35,462 nt of DNA. It comes from CAVQGF01 sp045807945. Its GTDB lineage: Bacteria; Acidobacteriota; Terriglobia; Terriglobales; Acidobacteriaceae. The stretch is taken from NCBI GenBank assembly GCA_045807945.1, contig JBJMGI010000125.1:1-35462 (forward strand), in the 5' to 3' direction. Position numbers and translations under genes: made by a program. Shown here piece by piece: positions 22,709 through 29,923 of this stretch (position 1 is the first letter of the stretch; every line of letters begins with the position of its first letter). The notes under the pieces are model-generated. The model was not told the origin of the DNA, did not search any database, and saw only the letters and a list, made by a program, of their open reading frames with translations.

Positions 22709-25447
22709 ATGCCCAACGTTCGACTGCCGCAGTCGTCAGCAACCCTGCCCAAAGCCTCCATGCAGTATGTGTATTTCTTTGGCGACGGAAAAGCCGAAGG
22801 GCACAAAGGCATGAAAGAGATCCTTGGGGGCAAAGGTGCCGGCCTCGCCGAGATGACCAATGCTGGGCTGCCGGTGCCTCCGGGATTCACCATCCAGACG
22901 GCCGCATGCCGCGAGTACATGCGCAACGAGGGCAGGCTTTCGCCGGAGATTGACCGCCAAATGGAAGCCGCGCTGGCGCGCCTGGAAGCCCTGCAAGGGC
23001 GCAACCTGGGTGCCGCGAAGCGTCCTTTGCTGGTCAGCGTGCGCTCGGGCGCCATGTTCTCGATGCCGGGGATGATGGACACTATCTTGAATCTTGGCCT
23101 GAACGACGAAAGCGTCGAAGGACTATCGCAGCAAAGCAACAATCCGCGATTTGCCTACGATTCCTACCGGCGGCTCATCCAGATGTTTGGCAATGTGGTG
23201 CTCGAGGTTCCAAAGTCCGCATTCGAGCACGCCTTCGACGCGAAAAAGAAACAACGTCGCGCGAAGCTGGACACCGAACTCGATGCGGCTGCCCTGAAGG
23301 AAGTCATCGCGGAGTTTAAGAAGATCGTTCGGCGCGAAAGCGGACGCGACTTTCCGCAGGACCCCAAAGAACAGCTAACCATGGCCCGTGATGCGGTTTT
23401 CCGCTCGTGGCTAAATGATCGCGCGCGCCACTACCGCCGTATCAACAACATCTCCGACGACCTCGGCACCGCCGTCAACGTGCAGAGCATGGTGTTTGGC
23501 AATCTCGGGGAGACCAGCGGAACCGGCGTGGGCTTCACCCGCAATCCTTCGAACGGCAACAAAGAATTCTTCGGCGAGATACTGATGAACGCGCAGGGCG
23601 AAGACGTCGTCGCTGGCACGCGCACGCCCGTTCCCATCGAGAACCTCCAGCGCATCCTGCCGCAGGCATACGAGCAGCTTCGCAAGATCACCGACCGCCT
23701 CGAGAAGCACTACCGCGATATGCAGGACTTCGAGTTCACCATCGAAGAGAAAAAGCTTTACATGCTGCAGACGCGCAGCGGCAAGCGCACCGGCCGCGCT
23801 GCGGTGCGCATCGCCATTGACATGGTGAACGAGGGACTGCTCTCGCACGAGGAAGCTATCTTCCGCGTGGAGCCGAACCAGCTTTACGACTTCCTGGTCC
23901 CTCACCTCGATGAAAAAGGGAACGGCAAGATCAAAGTTCTAGCTATCGGATTACCTGCATCCCCCGGCGCAGCCGTCGGGCAAATTGTCTTCACCGCTGA
24001 TGATGTGGTGCGACTCGCTGGCCCCGGCCACAAAAAGCCGGTGATCCTGGTTCGTGGAGAAACCACTCCCGAAGACATACACGGGATGGAGGCTGCGGTC
24101 GGCATTCTGACCTCGCGCGGCGGCATGACCAGCCACGCCGCGGTGGTCACGCGCGGGATGGGTAAGTGCGGCGTGGTGGGCGCGGGCACGATCGGCGTCG
24201 ATGACAAATCGAAGCAGATGCGCGTTGGCGACATCGTGCTGAAGGAAGGCGATTGGCTTTCGCTCGATGGCACCACGGGCCGCGTGATCCTCGGAAAGCT
24301 GAACACGGTGGAAGCGTCGCACGACGATCCCGAGCTGCAGACCATCATGAGTTGGGCGGAACCTTTTCGCACTATGGGCGTGCGCGCGAACGCCGACATT
24401 CCCCGCGACGCTATCCAGGCGCGCGCTTTCGGCGCCGAGGGCATCGGGCTATGCCGCACCGAGCACATGTTCTTTGCGGACGATCGCATCGCCCACATGC
24501 GCGCGATGATACTGGCGACGAACGAAAAAGAACGCCGGGCCGCGCTGAAGAAGCTTCTTCCCATGCAGCGCGCCGATTTCATCGGCGTATTCAAGGCGAT
24601 GGACGGATTCCCCGTCACCATTCGCCTACTCGACCCGCCGTTGCACGAGTTCCTGCCGCGACGCGAAGACCTGATGGTGGAAGTCGCGCGACTGGAAGAA
24701 AGGAAAAGCCGCTCGCCGAAGCTCAAGGACCTACATGCCGTCTTGCGGCGCGTAGAAGAGCTCCACGAGTTGAATCCGATGCTGGGGCATCGCGGCTGCC
24801 GCCTTGGAATCACCTATCCGGAAATATCGGAGATGCAGGCCCGCGCCATATTCGAAGCCGCCGTCGCGGTCGCGAAGAAGGGGATCAAGGTTATGCCGGA
24901 AGTGATGATCCCGCTGGTGAGCACGGTAAAAGAGATGGCACACCAGAAGGCGATCATCCGGCGCGTAGCGGAACAAGTGTTTGCTGAGCAGGACCATCGC
25001 CTCGATTATCTGGTCGGCACGATGATCGAGCTGCCGCGCGCGGCGATCATCGCAGAAGACATCGCCGAGGAAGCCGAGTTTTTCAGCTTTGGCACCAATG
25101 ACCTTACGCAGACGACTTACGGGTTCTCGCGCGATGACATCAACAAGTTCCTGCCGTCATACATTGAGGCGGGAATCCTGAAGCAGGACCCCTTCGCAGT
25201 GCTCGACCGCGCAGGTGTCGGCAAGCTGGTGCGGCGCGCCACCGTGGGCGCGCGCAAGACGAATTCCAAGATCAAGGTCGGTATCTGCGGCGAGCACGGC
25301 GGAGAACCATCAAGCGTGGAGTTCTTCCACTCCATCGGCCTGAATTACGTCTCCTGTTCTCCTTACCGCGTGCTGACCGCCCGACTAGCGGCGGCGCAGG
25401 CGGCGGCGGGGAGCAAACTGAAGGTTGAAGGTGGCAAGACGAAGTGA
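22709..25447 (+). CDS. ppdK: pyruvate, phosphate dikinase
   Basis: Interconverts pyruvate + ATP + Pi and PEP + AMP + PPi. Of 912 residues, the N-terminal part is the ATP-grasp nucleotide-binding domain (G-G-K-G-A-G-L-A-E-M near 43-52, G-M-M-D-T-I-L-N-L-G, N-L-G-E-T-S-G-T-G-V-G-F-T-R-N-P). The central swivelling domain has G-G-M-T-S-H-A-A-V-V-T-R with the phosphorylated His476. The C-terminal PEP-binding barrel has F-S-F-G-T-N-D-L-T-Q and I-C-G-E-H-G-G-E-P-S-S with catalytic Cys860. ATG 22709 is chosen because GGAG lies 5 nt upstream and the preceding in-frame bases (from GTG 22613) look non-coding; Met at 22760 is the other option. It is slightly longer than the usual ~875 residues. Confidence 0.96.
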   Translation: MPNVRLPQSSATLPKASMQYVYFFGDGKAEGHKGMKEILGGKGAGLAEMTNAGLPVPPGFTIQTAACREYMRNEGRLSPEIDRQMEAALARLEALQGRNLGAAKRPLLVSVRSGAMFSMPGMMDTILNLGLNDESVEGLSQQSNNPRFAYDSYRRLIQMFGNVVLEVPKSAFEHAFDAKKKQRRAKLDTELDAAALKEVIAEFKKIVRRESGRDFPQDPKEQLTMARDAVFRSWLNDRARHYRRINNISDDLGTAVNVQSMVFGNLGETSGTGVGFTRNPSNGNKEFFGEILMNAQGEDVVAGTRTPVPIENLQRILPQAYEQLRKITDRLEKHYRDMQDFEFTIEEKKLYMLQTRSGKRTGRAAVRIAIDMVNEGLLSHEEAIFRVEPNQLYDFLVPHLDEKGNGKIKVLAIGLPASPGAAVGQIVFTADDVVRLAGPGHKKPVILVRGETTPEDIHGMEAAVGILTSRGGMTSHAAVVTRGMGKCGVVGAGTIGVDDKSKQMRVGDIVLKEGDWLSLDGTTGRVILGKLNTVEASHDDPELQTIMSWAEPFRTMGVRANADIPRDAIQARAFGAEGIGLCRTEHMFFADDRIAHMRAMILATNEKERRAALKKLLPMQRADFIGVFKAMDGFPVTIRLLDPPLHEFLPRREDLMVEVARLEERKSRSPKLKDLHAVLRRVEELHELNPMLGHRGCRLGITYPEISEMQARAIFEAAVAVAKKGIKVMPEVMIPLVSTVKEMAHQKAIIRRVAEQVFAEQDHRLDYLVGTMIELPRAAIIAEDIAEEAEFFSFGTNDLTQTTYGFSRDDINKFLPSYIEAGILKQDPFAVLDRAGVGKLVRRATVGARKTNSKIKVGICGEHGGEPSSVEFFHSIGLNYVSCSPYRVLTARLAAAQAAAGSKLKVEGGKTK

Positions 25448-25461
25448 ATGCCAGTGACGGA

Positions 25462-25501
25462 CACGGATTTCGAAGGACTCCGTTCATCCCTGAAATCTGT
25501 G
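25462..25501. repeat. inverted repeat related to dispersed CACGGATT sequences
   Basis: CACGGATTTC (25462-25471) pairs with GAAATCTGTG (25492-25501), 10 bp with one G-U, around a 20-nt loop. The words ACACGGATTTC and TTCATCC..GAAATCTGTG resemble those at 26579-26607 beyond phhA. There is no T-tract, so this is more likely a dispersed intergenic repeat than a ppdK terminator. Confidence 0.45.
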
Positions 25502-25510
25502 CCGCGATGG

Positions 25511-25539
25511 TTGACGAACCTGCTTACTTCCGCCATACT
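25511..25539 (+). promoter_or_regulatory. predicted sigma-70 promoter of the phhA leader
   Basis: TTGACG (25511-25516) and CATACT (25534-25539) are separated by exactly 17 bp, with 5/6 and 4/6 consensus matches. The expected start point, about 7 nt after the -10, is A25546, the first base of the leader-peptide AUG, so the leader would be translated from a leaderless mRNA. Confidence 0.65.
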
Positions 25540-25545
25540 CTCTGC

Positions 25546-25614
25546 ATGCGATTTAGCGCTTTTTACGCCTATTACTACTACCCGGTCACGGGTGTGTGGA
25601 GGTGTCTGCGCTAA
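25546..25614 (+). CDS. Tyr/Phe-rich leader peptide of phhA
   Basis: A 22-codon reading frame beginning M-R-F-S-A-F-Y-A-Y-Y-Y-Y and ending at TAA 25612-25614. Five of its first 12 codons are Tyr (four of them consecutive: TAT TAC TAC TAC) and two are Phe; a Trp occurs at position 18. Such density of the amino acid that the downstream enzyme makes is the hallmark of a ribosome-mediated attenuator. No Shine-Dalgarno is present, consistent with a start codon at the 5' end of the transcript. It sits 25 nt before a strong terminator and 76 nt before phhA. What is seen is the codon pattern and spacing; translation and stalling are inferred. Confidence 0.75.
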   Translation: MRFSAFYAYYYYPVTGVWRCLR

Positions 25615-25651
25615 ATAGTTAAATAGCAAAAGATTCCGAAACGGCCCGTGA
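25579..25651 (+). promoter_or_regulatory. mutually exclusive hairpins of the phhA attenuator
   Basis: Segment 1, ACCCG (25580-25584), overlaps the last Tyr codon and pairs with CGGGT (25589-25593) around a 4-nt loop. Segment 2, TCACGGGT (25586-25593), can instead pair over 8 bp (one G-U) with GCCCGTGA (25644-25651), which is the ascending arm of the terminator. A ribosome stalled on the Tyr codons would mask segment 1, free segment 2 and block the terminator. Confidence 0.65.
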
Positions 25652-25679
25652 AGAACTTCACGGGCCGTTTTTCTTTTGG
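25640..25679 (+). terminator. attenuator terminator upstream of phhA
   Basis: AACGGCCCGTGAAG (25640-25653) pairs over 14 bp with CTTCACGGGCCGTT (25656-25669), effectively with a GAAC loop, followed by TTTCTTTT. It lies between the leader-peptide stop and the phhA Shine-Dalgarno (GGAG at 25678-25681), so it must be read through for phhA to be expressed from the promoter at 25511. Confidence 0.9.
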
Positions 25680-25689
25680 AGATAAATTG

Positions 25690-26538
25690 ATGAGCACCGC
25701 AACTCAACCCGCAACCATTCCACCTGCCGCGACGGAATTCTTCATCGAGCAGCGCCCGAGCGACTACACCCGCGAGAACCATGCCGTGTGGAGGCTTCTA
25801 TTCAGCCGACGGATGGAGCATCTGCGCAAAGTGGGAAGCAGCGCATTCCTCAACGGCATCGAGGCCATAGGTCTCGAGCCATATCTGCTTCCCGAACTCA
25901 AGCTGATGAACGCCCGCCTGGAACCCATTACCGGATGGCGCGCCGTCGCGGTCAGCGGCTTTCTGGAGCCCACGCTGTTCTTCCAGTGCCTGGCCGAGCG
26001 CCGCTTTCCGACGACGGTGACGGTGCGGCCGATGGAGCAGCTCGACTACCTGCCTGAGCCCGACATCTTCCACGACGTCTTCGGGCACGTCCCCATGCAC
26101 GCCGACCCGGTCTTCGCCGACTTCCTGCAGCGCTTCGGCGCGATCGCAGCCACGGCGCGGTCGGAAGCCGAGGTGCGCATGCTCACGCGCCTCTTTTGGT
26201 TCACCGTGGAGTTCGGGCTGATGCGCGAAGAAGGCGAAATCAAGGTGTACGGCTCGGGGCTCATCTCGTCCCATGCGGACTGCGTGAACGCGCTTGGCAC
26301 AAATTGCGAGCGGCGCCCGTTTGTCCTTGAAGACGTGCTGCAGCAGGAGTTCGAGATCGACCACCTGCAGCCAGTGCTGTTCGTCATCGACTCGCACCAA
26401 CAACTGTTCGAGGCAGTAGAGCAGGTGCGCGTGCGCATGAGCCGTGGGGATCTGGCGGCGGGTAGCGGGGCGGTGCGGTTGTGTGCGCACAACCATGGGA
26501 AGCCGGCGGCCGCGGAGTGCCAGCAGGATCTGCCGTGA
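25690..26538 (+). CDS. phhA: phenylalanine 4-monooxygenase
   Basis: Non-heme iron, pterin-dependent hydroxylase converting phenylalanine to tyrosine. The 282 residues are typical of the bacterial single-domain enzyme without an ACT domain. Iron ligands are visible as P-D-I-F-H-D-V-F-G-H-V-P (His128, His133) and F-W-F-T-V-E-F-G-L (Glu174), with the family segment G-S-G-L-I-S-S-H following. ATG 25690 has GGAG 8 nt upstream; the frame also opens at 25648 inside the terminator, which is not a plausible start. The upstream Tyr-rich leader suggests induction by tyrosine shortage, so the enzyme probably serves tyrosine synthesis rather than phenylalanine catabolism. No pterin-recycling gene (phhB) is adjacent. 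Confidence 0.95.
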   Translation: MSTATQPATIPPAATEFFIEQRPSDYTRENHAVWRLLFSRRMEHLRKVGSSAFLNGIEAIGLEPYLLPELKLMNARLEPITGWRAVAVSGFLEPTLFFQCLAERRFPTTVTVRPMEQLDYLPEPDIFHDVFGHVPMHADPVFADFLQRFGAIAATARSEAEVRMLTRLFWFTVEFGLMREEGEIKVYGSGLISSHADCVNALGTNCERRPFVLEDVLQQEFEIDHLQPVLFVIDSHQQLFEAVEQVRVRMSRGDLAAGSGAVRLCAHNHGKPAAAECQQDLP

Positions 26539-26578
26539 TCTATTCCATTCGACTGCACTTGGGTGCTTCCGAAACGGG

Positions 26579-26607
26579 TTGAATCCGTGTAAATCCGTGT
26601 TCATCGG
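26579..26607. repeat. short repeats of ATCCGTGT in the phhA-dedA spacer
   Basis: AATCCGTGTAAATCCGTGTTCATCGGTGA contains tandem ATCCGTGT words. It resembles, in opposite orientation, the CACGGATTTC element at 25462-25501 on the other side of phhA. It is likely a dispersed intergenic repeat; no function is evident. Confidence 0.4.
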
Positions 26608-26674
26608 TGACGAAAAAGGTTTTTAGGTTGAATCCTCTTGAGCCGTGACACAATCCAATGCGGCAGGTAAGTAG

Positions 26675-27634
26675 ATGGCCTACGACGCACAAACCCTGAT
26701 CGAGCACGGATACATCACCATCTTCGTGGCGAGCCTGGTCGAGCGCTTGGGAATCCCGGTATTCACGACCCCAGTGGTGGTTGGTGCTGGACTGCTCGCC
26801 GCGAGCGGGAAGCTGAGCCTGTCGCTGGTGATCGCGATTACGGTCGTTGCAACGCTGCTGGGTGATTGGGTGTGGTTCGAGTTGGGGCGGCGCCGTGGTA
26901 ACAAAGTCGTCGGACTCTTATGCCGTATATCGCTTTCGCGCGATAGCTGCGTGGAGCGTACCAAGAAGTTCTCGAAGAAGCATTCGGACCTGTCGTTGCT
27001 CTATACGAAGTTCGTGCCCGGAGTTTCGCATATTTCGCCGCCGCTGGCGGGCATGTCGGGAATCTCGCTGGGCCGCTTCACTGCATTTAACTTCGCTGGA
27101 ACGTTGCTGTGGGCGAGTGCGCTTGCGGTTTCGGGATGGGCTTCGATGCGTCCGCTGGAATCGGCGCGCATCGCCACCTACGTCCTGGGCACGTTGCCGG
27201 TGCTCATTTTCGTGTTCATCATCGGAAGCGTGATCTGGAAGTACGTGCAGAAGCAGCGGTTCATCCGCTCGTTGCGTATGGACCGGGTTAGCGCACAGCA
27301 GCTCTCGGAGCGGTTGGCTACTGAAGACAAGCCGCTGGTCATCGACCTGCGCCATCCGCTGGATGTGTTGCATGATCCGCGAGGTATTCCCGGCGCCATC
27401 AACGTGCTACCGGAAGACATCGAAGCTAGGGCGAAGGGGCTACCGCTCGAGCGCGAGTTCATTATTGTTTGTACTTGACCAAGCGAAGCGACCAGCGCCC
27501 GTGTGGCGCTGCAGATGAAAAAGCTAGGGTTTACGCGCGTCCGCCCGCTGGAGGGCGGCTTCAAAGCCTGGGTGGCTGCGGCTTACCCCGTGGAAGACCG
27601 CGTAGTTCGCATCAGCGCTCCTCAACCCGCGTAG
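26675..27634 (+). CDS. DedA family membrane protein fused to rhodanese domain; candidate selenoprotein with in-frame UGA (Sec268)
   Basis: Read through one in-frame TGA (27476-27478), the gene encodes 319 residues. Residues ~5-205 are a DedA/SNARE-associated membrane domain (E-R-L-G-I-P-V-F, K-F-V-P-G-V-S near 112-118, about five hydrophobic helices). Residues ~220-310 are a rhodanese domain (V-I-D-L-R-H-P-L-D-V-L, then the active-site loop, then R-V-R-P-L-E-G-G-F-K-A-W). The loop reads V-C-T-[UGA]-P-S-E-A-T-S-A, where DedA-rhodanese relatives have C-T-C-P-N-E-A. UGA thus replaces the second Cys, and the aligned catalytic Cys266 is retained. The same frame continues to TAG 27632-27634 with no other stop, and a SECIS-like hairpin follows the UGA. 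If selenium is not used, the product would be a 267-residue protein cut inside the active-site loop. AGG lies 7 nt before ATG 26675. Confidence 0.75.
27493..27511 (+). promoter_or_regulatory. candidate bacterial SECIS hairpin
   Basis: CAGCGCC (27493-27499) pairs perfectly with GGCGCTG (27505-27511) around the loop CGTGT (27500-27504). The loop starts 21 nt after the UGA and has G at its second position, which fits the known bSECIS rules (apical loop about 16-37 nt from UGA, small loop, G in its first two bases, upper stem of at least 4 bp). No lower stem is evident. Confidence 0.6.
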
Positions 27635-27747
27635 AGATCGGCGGGCGGTTGCTGGCGCATTCTGTGCCAATAAGTGACTTCCTGACATTCCCCGAAAAAG
27701 CTGCATCCAAATCCTCAATACCCGAGTTTCACTTTGAGGAGAATGAG

Positions 27748-28128
27748 ATGAAGAAGATCTATGCTGCAGTATTTGCGTGCTTACTGGGAATGAGCCTGCT
27801 CGGATTCGCACAGGACACTGCCAGCCAGAGCACGACGTCGGATAAGAAAGTAGCCAAGGCGGAGAAGAAGGAAGCCAAGGCTGCTGCCAAGAACAAGGAC
27901 ATGCACCTGACCGGCTGGGTGAAAGAAGAAGGCGGAAAAGACGTCTTCGTGAACGACAAAGACAAACAATCTTGGGACATCTCGAACCAGGACGCAGTGA
28001 AGGGCCACGAAGGTCATCACGTGAAAGTGAAGGCGAAGCTCGATGAGTCGAGCCACTCGCTCACCGTCGACAAGCTGACGATGATGAAGGCAAAGAAGCA
28101 GGCTGGCGAGGCAAATACGAAGAGCTAG
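27748..28128 (+). CDS. small lysine-rich secreted protein (DUF5818-like)
   Basis: A 126-residue exported protein. ATG 27748 has GAGGAGA about 5 nt upstream and starts a clear signal peptide (K-K-I-Y-A-A-V-F-A then L-G-F-A-Q). The frame is open further upstream, but those bases belong to the preceding gene in another frame and a spacer. The mature N-terminus is Lys/Ala-rich (K-K-V-A-K-A-E-K-K-E-A-K-A). It is followed by a small beta domain with L-T-G-W-V-K-E-E-G-G-K-D-V-F-V-N-D-K and G-H-E-G-H-H-V-K-V-K-A-K-L, like the DUF5818 proteins frequent in Acidobacteria. Function unknown. It is followed by a strong terminator. Confidence 0.82.
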   Translation: MKKIYAAVFACLLGMSLLGFAQDTASQSTTSDKKVAKAEKKEAKAAAKNKDMHLTGWVKEEGGKDVFVNDKDKQSWDISNQDAVKGHEGHHVKVKAKLDESSHSLTVDKLTMMKAKKQAGEANTKS

Positions 28129-28146
28129 CGTTCGCAACGAGTACTG

Positions 28147-28172
28147 AAGCCCGCGGAGACGCGGGCTTTTTT
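28147..28172. terminator. intrinsic terminator between convergent genes
   Basis: AGCCCGCG (28148-28155), GAGA loop, CGCGGGCT (28160-28167), then TTTTT. It ends the small secreted gene on the plus strand; the stop codon of the minus-strand VWA gene (28171-28173) touches its T-tract. Confidence 0.9.
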
Positions 28173-29766
28173 ATTGCGGAAAATCTATTCCCCAACCGAG
28201 CGCGAACTGATGAGCGGCTGCGCGGAAGGCGCCTGGGCCGCCGATGAACGAGGCTTGTCCACCGGTCCTGGAAGAGAGAGCTTGGAGGCGTGTCCGATCG
28301 CCGGCTTCCGATATGTCGAGCCCGATGCAGTAGATCTTCACGCCGCTGCTGTCGATCTCTCCCGCCACGTCGAAGGGCGAGTCCTTGCTGTTGATGTCGC
28401 GGCCATCGGATATCACCAGCAAAATGCGATTGTTGCCCTTGCGCGAGATGCGGTTGAGATGTCCCGAGGCGAAGCCGACGGCGTCGAGGAGCGCGGCGCC
28501 GGACTCAGGCTTGATGGAATCTACCGCCTGACGCAGCAGATCGTAGTTCGATGTCAGGTCCTGCTCGAACACAAGATCGTGGCTGAAGGAGAGGATGAAA
28601 GCTTCGTCGTTCTCCCGCAGGTGCCGTACCAGGTCGCTCAATGCGTAAGTCACCGCGCGGCGGTTCTCGCCATTCTTCAGTGATGCTTCCAGCAGGATGC
28701 CGAGCGACACGGGCGCTCCCGGATGGGAGACCGGTTTCTTGGCGGTTTGCGTTGGCGGCAACGGCGGCGGTGTGAGAGTCGCGTTGCGCAGCGTTTCCTC
28801 TGACGCTCGCGCTTGCGGTACCGCACTGGGCTTCGCCGGCGGAGGTGTGCTGGGGCCCGCGCTTTCGGGGAGAGCGGGCGATGCGGCTTTTGCGCTCGCA
28901 ACTTCGGTGGAGGCGGCGGCTGCCGGAGTAGTCGGTCCGGCATTCTCGGGTGCATTGGGAACCGCGGTCGCGATCAGGAACTTGCTCCAGTCAGTATCGG
29001 TTCCACCCGCCTGGCGATACCGGTTCGCGGCGAATTGCGCGATCTGCTGTCCAGCGGGCGTCCCTTGGGTCAGGTTCACGGATTTCGCCAAATACAAAAA
29101 TCCCTCGCGGCTGTCCGGCTGTTTTCCGCTTAGGTCGGCAAGCGCCAGCTCATAAACATATTGCGGATTCCCGGACTGCAGCGCGGCGGCCTTGCGCAGA
29201 TAGTTGCGGGCGGTCACGTAATCTTGCTGATGTACGTAGGCGAACCCGGCAGCACCGTTCAGCCATGCCTGCGTGGCATTCTGCAGTTCAAGAAACTCGG
29301 TGGAGGACATCCCCTCGGGCCGGTGCAGATTGGGAAAATTGTGCAGTCCTTGGCGGGCGAGAGTGAGTGAGTTCGCCATGTTCTGGTCGAGCGTCGAGCC
29401 CTCGTGGTAGCGGGCTGAATCCGCCAGGACCGCGAATGCGAGAGCATTCTCTGCATCAACGTCGAGCAGCTTTTGCGCCCACGTGCTCGCCTTTGCCTGA
29501 TTGCCGATCTGCTTGTAATCCCACACCAGCACCTCCAAGGCGTCCTCGCGAAGGGCATCGGCGCCCGCCTGTGCCTGCCAATTCTCAAGAGCCAGGATGC
29601 GACTGTTCGTCTGCTTCTCTTCCATGGCCTTCTGATAGCCGGCGCGTGGATCGGTGGCTTTCGTCTGGGCGAGACAGACAAGTGAGAGGCTCAGGAATGT
29701 GAGAAGACTTCTCAGGGGTCGTGATGGACGCGCGGGGCGCAGGGGGAGTGCGCGAGCCAGGTGCAT
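28171..29766 (-). CDS. TPR/VWA-domain secreted protein (acidobacterial VWFA-related)
   Basis: A 531-residue exported protein. After a basic N-terminus and hydrophobic segment (about 18-34, S-L-V-C-L-A-Q), residues ~40-250 are alpha-helical TPR-like repeats. Residues ~270-345 are a Pro/Ala-rich linker, and ~350-525 a VWA domain of the VWFA-related acidobacterial type (R-I-L-L-V-I-S-D-G-R-D, G-V-K-I-Y-C-I-G-L-D-I). The MIDAS motif DxSxS is degenerate (L-L-E-A-S-L-K), so metal-dependent ligand binding is doubtful. GAGGA lies about 5 nt before ATG 29766. It is divergent from a second VWA gene across 157 bp, suggesting shared control. No chaperone ATPase of the MoxR type is nearby. Confidence 0.82.
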   Translation of the reverse strand: MHLARALPLRPARPSRPLRSLLTFLSLSLVCLAQTKATDPRAGYQKAMEEKQTNSRILALENWQAQAGADALREDALEVLVWDYKQIGNQAKASTWAQKLLDVDAENALAFAVLADSARYHEGSTLDQNMANSLTLARQGLHNFPNLHRPEGMSSTEFLELQNATQAWLNGAAGFAYVHQQDYVTARNYLRKAAALQSGNPQYVYELALADLSGKQPDSREGFLYLAKSVNLTQGTPAGQQIAQFAANRYRQAGGTDTDWSKFLIATAVPNAPENAGPTTPAAAASTEVASAKAASPALPESAGPSTPPPAKPSAVPQARASEETLRNATLTPPPLPPTQTAKKPVSHPGAPVSLGILLEASLKNGENRRAVTYALSDLVRHLRENDEAFILSFSHDLVFEQDLTSNYDLLRQAVDSIKPESGAALLDAVGFASGHLNRISRKGNNRILLVISDGRDINSKDSPFDVAGEIDSSGVKIYCIGLDISEAGDRTRLQALSSRTGGQASFIGGPGAFRAAAHQFALGWGIDFPQ

Positions 29767-29923
29767 AGGGATCCTCGGTACCCAGTTTTAGATGCGCCTG
29801 GCATCCCGAGTGCCAGACGATTCCGAGACAACCTCTCTGGATTCGTGAGTAGATGGCGGATGCTGACAAGCCCGGAGCCAAAGCCAGGAATCTAAGCCTC
29901 TTTACGGAAAAGGGGGTTCTCGC

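Noticed and set aside
25462..25501. ppdK intrinsic terminator
   Set aside because: The hairpin has a 20-nt loop, a weak AT-containing stem and no T-tract.
27470..27490. Frameshift as the explanation of the interrupted rhodanese
   Set aside because: The conserved sequence before and after TGA 27476-27478 is in the same frame; only a codon change, not an indel, separates it from an intact gene.
27469..28128. A single 219-codon gene covering the end of the DedA-rhodanese region and the lysine-rich protein
   Set aside because: The first part is out of frame with the conserved rhodanese sequence, and the signal peptide with its Shine-Dalgarno clearly starts at 27748.
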